Under the pieces are notes generated by a model. That model was not told the origin of the DNA and did no database searches. It saw only the letters and a list, made by a program, of their open reading frames with translations. From an uncultured Bacteroidales bacterium (lineage in GTDB: Bacteria; Bacteroidota; Bacteroidia; Bacteroidales; UBA932), in assembly GCA_944326315.1 (NCBI GenBank), contig CALVDP010000020.1:1-39797 (forward strand): 39,797 nt of DNA. Reading direction: 5' to 3'. This document shows positions 33,840-39,797 of the stretch, in pieces. The translations under genes and the position numbers were made by a program. Position 1 is the first letter of the stretch; every line of letters starts with the position of its first letter.

Positions 33840-34442
33840 ATGAAAAAGATATTATTAGCGGTATTGGCCGTGATAGTCTTGGCGGCAAGTGCGGATGCCC
33901 AGGTGGGGAGGCGCTTCTATGTGGATGCCGGATGGCAGTTCAACGGCTCGTTCTCCAATAATTTTTCCAGAAGTGCGAACGGTTGGGGCGCATATCTGGA
34001 GGGCGGATATTATTTCCTTCCGAGAGTCGCTGCGGGAGTGTTCGCAAGCTTCAATACCAACAATGAATATGTCCCTAAGCAGACTTATGATACAGGCAAC
34101 GGGACGGCGGTGACTACCGACCTTTATAATTCACTGTATCAGGTGCCTTTCGGGGCAACGCTCAGATACCGTTTCGCATGGAAGAAGGTGCAGCCTTATG
34201 CCGAGGCCAAGATCGGGGCCAACTACGCCAGGGAGTACCAGTTGTTTTCTACCTTCGGCGCTTATGACAGCCAGTGGGGCTTCTATGTGTCACCTGAGAT
34301 AGGTGTGGTATTCCATCCGTTCAACAAGAGCAATGTCGGTCTTCAGATAGCCGGATATTACAGCTATGCCACGAACAAGAGCAGGGCTTTCGGTATAGAC
34401 GGACTGAACAATGCAGGCTTCAAGCTTGGCATCTCGTTCTGA
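33840..34442 (+). CDS. Small outer membrane beta-barrel protein
   Basis: A 200-residue protein with a signal peptide (MKKILLAVLAVIVLAASADA) and a run of amphipathic strands (FYVDAGWQFNGSF, WGAYLEGGYYFLPRVAAGVFAS, GATLRYRFAW, VQPYAEAKIGANY) ending FKLGISF, a C-terminal aromatic typical of outer membrane barrels. It probably has eight strands, like OmpA/OmpW-type barrels (PF13505-like). One of the few strong Shine-Dalgarno sequences here, AAAGGAGG (33825-33832), fixes ATG 33840. Probably co-transcribed with the DUF4251 and DUF4136 genes. Confidence 0.85.
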   Translation: MKKILLAVLAVIVLAASADAQVGRRFYVDAGWQFNGSFSNNFSRSANGWGAYLEGGYYFLPRVAAGVFASFNTNNEYVPKQTYDTGNGTAVTTDLYNSLYQVPFGATLRYRFAWKKVQPYAEAKIGANYAREYQLFSTFGAYDSQWGFYVSPEIGVVFHPFNKSNVGLQIAGYYSYATNKSRAFGIDGLNNAGFKLGISF

Positions 34443-34512
34443 CGGGAGCCATGCGGAATGTGGGATTTTTCCGTATAAAACATTCTCCAGTCAAAAAAAT
34501 AATTATATTTGA

Positions 34513-34542
34513 GGATGTGTCGCATGTCGGCACATCCTTTTT
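34513..34542 (+). terminator. Terminator-like hairpin just before the guanylyltransferase gene
   Basis: GGATGTG (34513-34519) pairs with CACATCC (34531-34537), followed by TTTTTGTT and the next gene's ATG at 34546. It would end the envelope-protein transcript. A TATATTTG box (34504-34511) lies right before it, so the hairpin might instead be the 5' end of the next transcript. Confidence 0.6.
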
Positions 34543-34545
34543 GTT

Positions 34546-35595
34546 ATGGATAATACACATGTAGTCATTATGGCCGGAGGCATAGGGAGCAGACTATGGC
34601 CGGCGAGCACCCCGGATACCCCGAAGCAGTTCATAGACGTGCTCGGGGTGGGGAAGAGCCTGATACAGCTTACGGTAGACAGGTTCCTGCCATTGTGTCC
34701 GATGTCCAATTTCTGGGTGGTGACCTCGTCCCGGTATGTGGAGATGGTGAAGGAACAGCTTCCAGGAATTCCCGAGGAGAACATACTTGCGGAGCCTGAG
34801 CCGAGAAACACTGCGCCTTGCATAGCGTATTCCTGCTGGAAGATAGCCGCCGGACATCCTGACGCCAATATAGTGGTGACCCCTGCAGACGCACTTGTCC
34901 TCGACAAGGGGAAATTCGCGGAAGTCATCTCTTCTGCCCTGTCATTCTCGGCTACCGGCCGGTATATCGTAACTGTCGGCATCGTCCCGTCACGTCCGGA
35001 GACGGGATACGGCTACATCTGTGCCGCTAATGCGGAATACGGCAAGGTGACGAAGGTGAAGTCGTTCAAGGAGAAACCGGACATAGTCACTGCCCGCAGA
35101 TATCTGGCGGAAGGAAACTACTTCTGGAATGCCGGAATATTCGTATGGCAGGCCGGGACGATCGTGTCGCAGTTCCGCCGGTTTTCGCCGGGAATAGCGG
35201 ATATCATGGACAAGATAGCGGCGACATTCGGCACGCCTCAGGAGCAGGAGACTCTTGAGCGCCTGTTCCCGACGTGCGAGAAAATATCGATAGACTATGC
35301 TATAATGGAGAAGTCCCCGGATATCTATGTCATTGCCGCAGACCTTGGATGGAGCGACCTTGGCAGCTGGGGCTCGGTGAAGTCGCATATCAAGCCGGAC
35401 TGCAACGACAACACTGTGGTGGGGCAGGATGTGAGGATGTTCAACTGCAAAAAATGTCTGGTGCATCTGTCGGAGGCCAAGGCAGCTGTCATAGAGGGAC
35501 TTGACGGATATATTGTGGCCGAGAAGAACGGCCTGCTGATAATCTGTCGTCTTTCCGAAGAACAGCATATAAAGGAATATTCCGCCGGCATATAA
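34546..35595 (+). CDS. Mannose-1-phosphate guanylyltransferase
   Basis: Makes GDP-mannose, the donor for mannose and fucose in surface glycans. The 349-residue protein starts VVIMAGGIGSRLWPASTPDTPKQF, the nucleotidyltransferase signature, and continues with VVTPADALV, FKEKPD and YFWNAGIFVWQ. It lacks the C-terminal phosphomannose isomerase domain of bifunctional ManC, as usual for the shorter Bacteroidota form. It is followed after 7 nt by the LpxH-like gene. Confidence 0.9.
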   Translation: MDNTHVVIMAGGIGSRLWPASTPDTPKQFIDVLGVGKSLIQLTVDRFLPLCPMSNFWVVTSSRYVEMVKEQLPGIPEENILAEPEPRNTAPCIAYSCWKIAAGHPDANIVVTPADALVLDKGKFAEVISSALSFSATGRYIVTVGIVPSRPETGYGYICAANAEYGKVTKVKSFKEKPDIVTARRYLAEGNYFWNAGIFVWQAGTIVSQFRRFSPGIADIMDKIAATFGTPQEQETLERLFPTCEKISIDYAIMEKSPDIYVIAADLGWSDLGSWGSVKSHIKPDCNDNTVVGQDVRMFNCKKCLVHLSEAKAAVIEGLDGYIVAEKNGLLIICRLSEEQHIKEYSAGI

Positions 35596-35602
35596 TAAGA
35601 CT

Positions 35603-36361
35603 ATGGAGGACAGGAAACATTACAGGACAGTCATCATATCCGATGTGCATATCGGATCAGCCCATTCGAAGGTCAGGGAAGCGGCAGAATTCCTCTCTTC
35701 GGTGGATTGCGACCGTCTTATATTGAACGGAGACATAATCGACGGGTGGCAGCTCCGGAAGAAATCATCCAGCAAGCGCTGGAGTCCGGACTATACCCGA
35801 TTCGTAGATGTCATAATGAAGATGATGGAAACCCGTGACACCGAGGTAATCTATCTCAGGGGAAACCACGATGACTTCCTGGACAATCTTGTGCCGCTGG
35901 AGCTCGGAAATATCAGTGTCCTTCAGGACTATATCCTGGAATCCGGCGACCACCGCTATTTCGTCACGCATGGCGATGTCTTCGACAGCGTGACTTCCAA
36001 GATGGAATGGCTGGCCAAGCTCGGAGATGTAAGCTACACGGCCCTGCTGCGCTTCAACAGCTTCTACAACAAGATACGTACAAGGCAGGGGAAGCCGTAT
36101 TTCTCCCTTTCTCAGGCGATAAAGCATAAGGTGAAGCAGGCAGTATCCTTTATTTCCGGCTTTGAACGCATGCTTGCGGATCTGGCGAGGTCCAAACATT
36201 GTGACGGAGTCATCTGCGGCCATATCCATTATCCTGAGGACAGGATGATTGACGGAATAAGATACCTGAATTCGGGTGACTGGGTGGAGTCCTTGTCCGC
36301 GTTGCTCGAAGACAATGACGGCACCTGGAGAATCATGAAATACAGGGAGGAGTATCTCTGA
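35603..36361 (+). CDS. Metallophosphoesterase, UDP-2,3-diacylglucosamine hydrolase-like (LpxH-type)
   Basis: A 252-residue calcineurin-like phosphoesterase with all metal-site motifs: SDVHIGS (N-terminus), NGDIIDGW, RGNHDD, THGD and CGHIHYP. The family includes LpxH, which releases lipid X in lipid A synthesis, and Bacteroidota members are commonly annotated so. Substrate specificity is not proven by sequence. The neighbours (GDP-mannose synthesis before, a glycosyltransferase after) fit envelope lipid or glycan work. Confidence 0.82.
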   Translation: MEDRKHYRTVIISDVHIGSAHSKVREAAEFLSSVDCDRLILNGDIIDGWQLRKKSSSKRWSPDYTRFVDVIMKMMETRDTEVIYLRGNHDDFLDNLVPLELGNISVLQDYILESGDHRYFVTHGDVFDSVTSKMEWLAKLGDVSYTALLRFNSFYNKIRTRQGKPYFSLSQAIKHKVKQAVSFISGFERMLADLARSKHCDGVICGHIHYPEDRMIDGIRYLNSGDWVESLSALLEDNDGTWRIMKYREEYL

Positions 36362-36409
36362 CCCGGGTATCTGCATGATACGGAAGGAATAACAGCAAAC
36401 AAGTCGTCT

Positions 36410-37492
36410 ATGGGAAAAGGTCTGAAATATCTGTTCATAGTCCAGGGTGAGGGCAGAGGGCATCTTACCCAGGCAATGGCCCTTGAGAAACTTCTGACTG
36501 AAAACGGCCATCAGGTAGTGGGCATGCTGGTAGGCAAGAGCCAGGCAAGGCAGCTTCCTGAATTCTTCACGCGGGCGGTGTCTGCCCCGGTGCAGCGGTT
36601 TGACAGTGTGAATTTCCAGCCTTCATCGGAGAACAGGACTGTCAACATGCTGAAAAGCGTCATGTATAATGTCGAGAAGTTCCCTCAGTATCTCAAGAGC
36701 GTGCTCTTTCTCAAGGATGCCATCAAGAAGTCGGGTGCTGATGTCGTCGTGAATTTCTATGAGCTGCTGACAGGCATTACATATTTCAATTTCAATATCG
36801 ACATACCGAATATCAGTATCGGCCACCAGTATCTTTTCCATCATGCAGACTTCCATCTCGGAGAATCCGGCATTGTCGGGACTGAGGGGCTGATGATTTT
36901 CACCAGAATGACCTCGATTGGCTCGTGCAAGAAGCTGGCTCTTTCGTTCAGAGATATGCCGGACGATGAGGGGAAGCGTATCCGGGTGGTGCCGCCCATA
37001 CTCAGGGAAGAAGTTCTGGAGACCGTTCCCGAGCGGGGAAGCTATATTCACGGCTACATGCTGAATTCTGGCTTTTCCGAAGATGTGATGAAATGGCATG
37101 CGGCGCATCCTGAAGTCGAACTCCGGTTTTTCTGGGACAAATGGTCCGAGACTCCGGTGAAAAAGGTGGACGATACCCTGTCTTTCTATCTGCTTGATGA
37201 CCGGGAATTCCTGCGTCAGATGGCCGGATGTATGGCATACGCCAGCACTGCCGGCTTTGAATCCATCTGCGAGGCCATGTATCTTGGGAAACCTATACTC
37301 ATGGTCCCGTCCCACATAGAGCAGAAATGCAATGCCTTCGACGCGGTGAGAAGCGGCGTCGGCATATCGTCCGACTATTTCGACTTGTCAGCGCTGCTGG
37401 AATTTGCAGCTGGCTTCACTCCGGATGAGGCCTTCCATGACTGGGCTTGTTCGGCCCGCCGCCGCATACTTGAAGAGCTTGTGATACTCTGA
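36410..37492 (+). CDS. GT-B glycosyltransferase (MurG/GT28-like)
   Basis: A 360-residue protein. YLFIVQGEGRGHLTQAMALEKLL at the N-terminus is the GEGxGH loop of GT28/MurG-like enzymes, and the C-terminal region MAYASTAGFESICEAMYLGKPILMVPSHIEQKCNA is the nucleotide-sugar donor site. It probably glycosylates a lipid or envelope acceptor together with the LpxH-like enzyme 48 bp upstream. Acceptor and sugar are unknown. Confidence 0.8.
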   Translation: MGKGLKYLFIVQGEGRGHLTQAMALEKLLTENGHQVVGMLVGKSQARQLPEFFTRAVSAPVQRFDSVNFQPSSENRTVNMLKSVMYNVEKFPQYLKSVLFLKDAIKKSGADVVVNFYELLTGITYFNFNIDIPNISIGHQYLFHHADFHLGESGIVGTEGLMIFTRMTSIGSCKKLALSFRDMPDDEGKRIRVVPPILREEVLETVPERGSYIHGYMLNSGFSEDVMKWHAAHPEVELRFFWDKWSETPVKKVDDTLSFYLLDDREFLRQMAGCMAYASTAGFESICEAMYLGKPILMVPSHIEQKCNAFDAVRSGVGISSDYFDLSALLEFAAGFTPDEAFHDWACSARRRILEELVIL

Positions 37493-37556
37493 TTCCAACG
37501 GTCTGCGGGCTATATATACCCTCAAAAATGCTGATGCTGCGGGTATTTTGTATGAT

Positions 37557-37576
37557 TTTGTGAAAATTTTCACAAA
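37557..37576. repeat. Perfect 20-bp palindrome before the tRNA-Lys promoter
   Basis: TTTGTGAAAATTTTCACAAA is self-complementary over 20 bp and ends 4 bp before the -33 box of the tRNA-Lys promoter. It could be a protein-binding site or the weak terminator of the glycosyltransferase gene. Confidence 0.7.
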
Positions 37577-37579
37577 TAA

Positions 37580-37611
37580 TTTGGATAATTCATATTTAAC
37601 TTCTACCTTTG
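37580..37611 (+). promoter_or_regulatory. Promoter of the tRNA-Lys pair
   Basis: TTTG (37580-37583), 20 bp, TACCTTTG (37604-37611), followed by GCAATCCCAA, as at the tRNA-Leu promoter. Confidence 0.8.
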
Positions 37612-37660
37612 CAATCCCAATTCAGAAGAAAGTGTTTCTGGAACGGGTCGAAAATGGTAA

Positions 37661-37733
37661 GATTCGTTAGCTCAGCTGGTAGAGCACAACACTTTTAATG
37701 TTGGGGTCTTGGGTTCGAATCCCAAACGGATCA
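37661..37733 (+). tRNA. tRNA-Lys (anticodon TTT)
   Basis: The acceptor GATTCGT pairs with ACGGATC (one T-G). D arm GCTC/GAGC, anticodon stem CAACA/TGTTG with loop CTTTTAA (anticodon TTT), T arm TTGGG-TTCGAAT-CCCAA, discriminator A. CCA is not encoded. Confidence 0.95.
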
Positions 37734-37764
37734 CGAAGTTGGCCTTTAAAATGGCCTTCATGAC

Positions 37765-37837
37765 GCTTCCTTAGCTCAGTTGGTAGAGCACGACACTCTT
37801 AATGTTGGGGTCCAGGGTTCGAGCCCCTGAGGGAGCA
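37765..37837 (+). tRNA. tRNA-Lys (anticodon CTT)
   Basis: The acceptor GCTTCCT pairs with AGGGAGC. Anticodon stem CGACA/TGTTG with loop CTCTTAA (anticodon CTT), T arm CAGGG-TTCGAGC-CCCTG, discriminator A. It lies 31 bp after tRNA-Lys(TTT) and is probably co-transcribed. As the tRNA nearest the integrase, it is the likely attachment target of the integrated element. Confidence 0.95.
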
Positions 37838-37838
37838 C

Positions 37839-37865
37839 AAAGACGGTTCAACACCGTCTTTTTTT
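37839..37865 (+). terminator. Terminator of the tRNA-Lys transcript
   Basis: AAGACGGT and ACCGTCTT form the stem with loop TCAAC, followed by a run of T. Confidence 0.85.
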
Positions 37866-37872
37866 GTATCAC

Positions 37873-37904
37873 AATCGGCCTCTGATGTATGTCAGAGGCC
37901 GATT
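37873..37904. terminator. Second hairpin after tRNA-Lys
   Basis: AATCGGCCTCTGA (37873-37885) and TCAGAGGCCGATT (37892-37904) form a perfect 13-bp stem with a six-base loop, followed by TGTATTTTTGG. It may be a backup terminator, or a bidirectional one protecting the tRNAs from the element. Confidence 0.7.
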
Positions 37905-37937
37905 TGTATTTTTGGGGTATGATGGAATTTCCAGACA

Positions 37938-38098
37938 ACCGTTTGTTTTTCCGTTTGTTGTTTGTTTGTATTTTTGTAAAAACAAACGGTTGCGATGTTA
38001 TGATGCCTGGATCCAAAATTTAAATATTCTAAATTCAGGGTTCCACAAGAAAAAACAAACGGTTAGCAAACGGTTTTGCAAAAAAGAACAAACTGTTG
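37938..38098. repeat. Cluster of AACAAACGGTT-like sites before the integrase gene
   Basis: Forward copies lie at 37978-37991, 38050-38064, 38065-38075 (CAAACGGTTTT, missing two bases) and 38083-38098 (AACAAACTGTT variant). Reverse copies lie at 37938-37951 and 37951-37960. The first reverse and first forward copies form a 14-bp inverted pair. Their density next to an integrase gene fits arm-type integrase binding sites or an excisionase/operator region. Confidence 0.7.
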
Positions 38099-38120
38099 TG
38101 TAACTAAAGTATTAATTATC

Positions 38121-39431
38121 ATGGCTGTACAATTCTATCTTTTCCCAAGACCGCTGAAATCCGGAGAATATCCGATTTCTGTTTCTGCTTATGTATCCAA
38201 CACTCGCCTTCAAACAACAATTGGCATATCCATTAGTCCGGACTATTGGCTTGACGCCAAGCAATGTGTCAAGAAAGGGGCGCAGAATAAAAAAGGGCTG
38301 AAGTACACTGAAATCAACAACAAACTTCTTGAAATTACCAAGGCATTTAATGATTATGATGCACAACAGTCCGGTGCTCCAGTTACAAAGGATGAACTTA
38401 AAGCTCTCTTGCATTCTGTTTTATATGGGAAAAGCAGAAAACCGCGCAAGTCTGAACCTGATTTCTTTAAAACATTTGACGAAATCATCGCAACCGAAAA
38501 AGTAATCAGACAATGGACTGCAAGTTCTCTGAAAAAATATATTACAGTAAAGAATCACTTGCACGAATTTTCACCAGAGATCCAGTTTGCCGACTGGACT
38601 GAGACGCAGCTAAACGCTTACGTAACTTTCTTGGGTTCAAAACTCCGAATGAAGGATGTTTCCGTTCAGAAAGAAATCAAATTGCTGAAACTGATACTGA
38701 AGAAAGCGGTCAAAATGGGCATCAGGATGCCACTTGATTTTATTGATTTCAAACCGAAATTCAAGATAATAGATAAGGAAGTCGTCTACCTTACTTGGGA
38801 GGAACTTATGAAGCTGTATAATTTGAGTATTCCTGACGATGGTACTGAAATTACTGTTAGTGATATTAGTGGACAATATTATAGGAAGATTGTAAAAAGG
38901 AGTTCTTCGTTGAAGAAAACGAGGGATCTTTTCTGCTTTTGCTGCTTCACCGGGCTTAGATACAGTGATATGGCCAAACTAAGGAAGACTGATGTAAGGA
39001 ACGGCACAATCAGAGTAGTAACGGAAAAGACAAACGATAGCCTGACGATTCCATTGAATAAATATGCAAAAACAATATTGTCAAAATACGAAGACGAGAC
39101 TTTTCCAGGAGATCTTGCACTACCGGTAATCAGTAATCAGAAGATGAATGACTATATTAAGGATCTCGCCGAGATATGCGGTTTTGCTGATCCAGTGACC
39201 TATATATATTATCAAGGAGGTATCCGCCATGAAGAAGTTTATCCTAAATGGAGCGTGCTGGGTACACACGGAGCCAGACGTACATTTGTATGTAATGCTT
39301 TGGCTTTCGGAATCCCGGCAGAAGTTATAATGAAAATTACCGGACATTCCAATTACGCAGCTATGAAGCCATATGTCGCAATATCTGATGCCTCGAAGAA
39401 AAAAGCTATGGAAATGTTCAATAACGAATGA
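38121..39431 (+). CDS. Tyrosine recombinase / integrase
   Basis: Catalyses integration and excision of the element. The 436-residue protein has an N-terminal arm-binding domain (VQFYLFPRPLKSGEYPISVSAYV), a core-binding SAM-like domain (about 125-215) and a C-terminal catalytic domain with Arg in CFTGLRYSDMAKL, Lys in VVTEKTNDSLTIPL, HGARR, the second His in ITGHSNYAAMKPYV and the likely nucleophile Tyr in the same segment. An upstream in-frame ATG (38076) would translate part of the AACAAACGGTT cluster; ATG 38121 starts the conserved domain. Confidence 0.92.
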   Translation: MAVQFYLFPRPLKSGEYPISVSAYVSNTRLQTTIGISISPDYWLDAKQCVKKGAQNKKGLKYTEINNKLLEITKAFNDYDAQQSGAPVTKDELKALLHSVLYGKSRKPRKSEPDFFKTFDEIIATEKVIRQWTASSLKKYITVKNHLHEFSPEIQFADWTETQLNAYVTFLGSKLRMKDVSVQKEIKLLKLILKKAVKMGIRMPLDFIDFKPKFKIIDKEVVYLTWEELMKLYNLSIPDDGTEITVSDISGQYYRKIVKRSSSLKKTRDLFCFCCFTGLRYSDMAKLRKTDVRNGTIRVVTEKTNDSLTIPLNKYAKTILSKYEDETFPGDLALPVISNQKMNDYIKDLAEICGFADPVTYIYYQGGIRHEEVYPKWSVLGTHGARRTFVCNALAFGIPAEVIMKITGHSNYAAMKPYVAISDASKKKAMEMFNNE

Positions 39432-39486
39432 TATGATACAGTAGCATCCTGTTCTGTAATATTTATTGTAATTAAATTTATTAAAG

Positions 39487-39519
39487 TTTGTGTAATTCAG
39501 TAATTTATTATTACATTTG
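39487..39519 (+). promoter_or_regulatory. Promoter of the DUF3853 gene
   Basis: TTTG (39487-39490), 21 bp, TACATTTG (39512-39519). The -7 box is the left arm of the 38-bp palindrome, so any protein bound there would block polymerase. Confidence 0.6.
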
Positions 39520-39547
39520 TGTCCATAATTATGGACACAAATGTAAT
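39510..39547. repeat. Perfect 38-bp palindrome, likely operator
   Basis: Bases 39510-39528 (ATTACATTTGTGTCCATAA) are exactly complementary to 39529-39547. It spans the -7 box, the predicted start site and ends 5 bp before the ATG of the DUF3853 gene. It could be an operator or an RNA hairpin hiding the ribosome site. Confidence 0.85.
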
Positions 39548-39552
39548 GTAAT

Positions 39553-39797
39553 ATGGCTGAGATAACCCCTAATACTCCACTAGTGATGTTGACTGTCGGG
39601 CAATTCGAAGAATTGCTCAGCAGGAATAGAATAGAAAAAACTGAGACATTCCAATCCTCTCACAGAAGGTATGTGTATGGGCTGAAAGGAATCTGCGAAC
39701 TTTTCAATTGCGCACACTCAACAGCACAAAAACTGAAAGACGAAGTGATTACAGAGGCTGTTTCCCAGTATGGCAGGAAAATAGTAGTAGACGCAGA
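39553..39797 (+). CDS. DUF3853 family protein, 5' part only
   Basis: The gene runs off the window after 81 codons. MAEITPNTPLVMLTVGQFEELLSR, then RYVYGLKGICELFNCAHSTAQKLKDEVI and AVSQYGRKIVVDA, match DUF3853, small helix-turn-helix, MerR/excisionase-like proteins found next to integrases in Bacteroidota mobile elements. It probably acts in excision or regulation of the element. Same strand as the integrase, 121 bp downstream, with its own promoter. Confidence 0.8.
   Translation, partial: MAEITPNTPLVMLTVGQFEELLSRNRIEKTETFQSSHRRYVYGLKGICELFNCAHSTAQKLKDEVITEAVSQYGRKIVVDA

Larger units (their letters stand above)
37838..39797 (+). mobile_element. Left end of an integrated element at tRNA-Lys
   Basis: From the tRNA-Lys gene onward the DNA is visibly more AT-rich than the host genes, and it carries a tyrosine integrase and a DUF3853 gene, the usual first genes of Bacteroidota integrative elements and prophages. 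The exact attL core cannot be placed because the other end lies outside the window. The host/element border could be anywhere from the tRNA 3' end to about 37905. Element type (ICE, mobilisable island or phage) is undetermined. Confidence 0.75.

Noticed and set aside
35765-36511. 248-codon minus-strand ORF
   Set aside because: Antisense to the well-supported metallophosphoesterase gene.
37771-38016. Minus-strand 81-codon ORF
   Set aside because: Antisense of tRNA-Lys(CTT); the ending SGARTLDPNIKSVVLYQLS is the usual tRNA-Lys antisense artefact.

Overview
The window looks like the chromosome of a Bacteroidales bacterium (phylum Bacteroidota). At least ten intergenic sites carry the phylum's TTTG / TAnnTTTG promoter pair at 18-21 bp spacing, Shine-Dalgarno sequences are mostly weak, and many genes belong to families largely confined to the phylum (DUF4465, DUF4254, DUF4251, DUF4136, family-PF14905-like outer membrane barrels, DUF3853). 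The genus cannot be fixed from the sequence.

Layout. Bases 1-66 hold what appears to be the last bases of a 5S rRNA and the rRNA operon terminator. Then comes a forward operon: lysC-dapB-dapA (aspartate to diaminopimelate/lysine), a DUF4465 lipoprotein, a DUF4254 protein and a family 9 glycosyltransferase (241-5575). It converges on rpsP-rimM (minus). After a DUF2147 protein and tRNA-Leu(GAG) comes repeat-rich DNA (7554-7960). A minus-strand block follows (8024-15629): an S41 protease, a DinJ/PIN toxin-antitoxin pair, a C39-peptidase ABC exporter that has lost its ATPase half, a HExxH metallopeptidase and an outer membrane barrel. Bases 15828-20301 hold two starch/maltodextrin enzymes (GH77 and GH13). 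Housekeeping genes follow: rdgB, recO, a U32 protein, a polyprenyl synthase, rsgA, a MATE transporter, ndk, a DUF1963 protein, a large exported repeat protein, purC, three small envelope proteins, a mannose-1-phosphate guanylyltransferase, an LpxH-like phosphoesterase and a glycosyltransferase. The window ends with two tRNA-Lys genes (TTT, CTT), next to which an AT-richer integrated element begins with a tyrosine integrase and a DUF3853 gene.

Non-coding structure is the most unusual content. A 201-bp element with imperfect terminal inverted repeats and a strong internal hairpin occurs three times (7554, 18149 and 21771); two copies read as identical and the third differs at two bases. A six-unit tandem array (24257-24693) upstream of the polyprenyl synthase repeats a promoter-like box plus a hairpin whose tip changes in compensating fashion between units. 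Three perfect 13-bp direct repeats abut the -33 region of the GH77 gene. A perfect 38-bp palindrome precedes the DUF3853 gene, and at least six AACAAACGGTT-like sites lie between tRNA-Lys and the integrase.

The best candidates for something undescribed are the 201-bp element family, the promoter-hairpin array, the 937-residue exported protein with a glycine-zipper stretch inside a carbohydrate-binding-like repeat, and the barrel/metallopeptidase/C39-ABC cassette, which resembles a decayed peptide-export locus.
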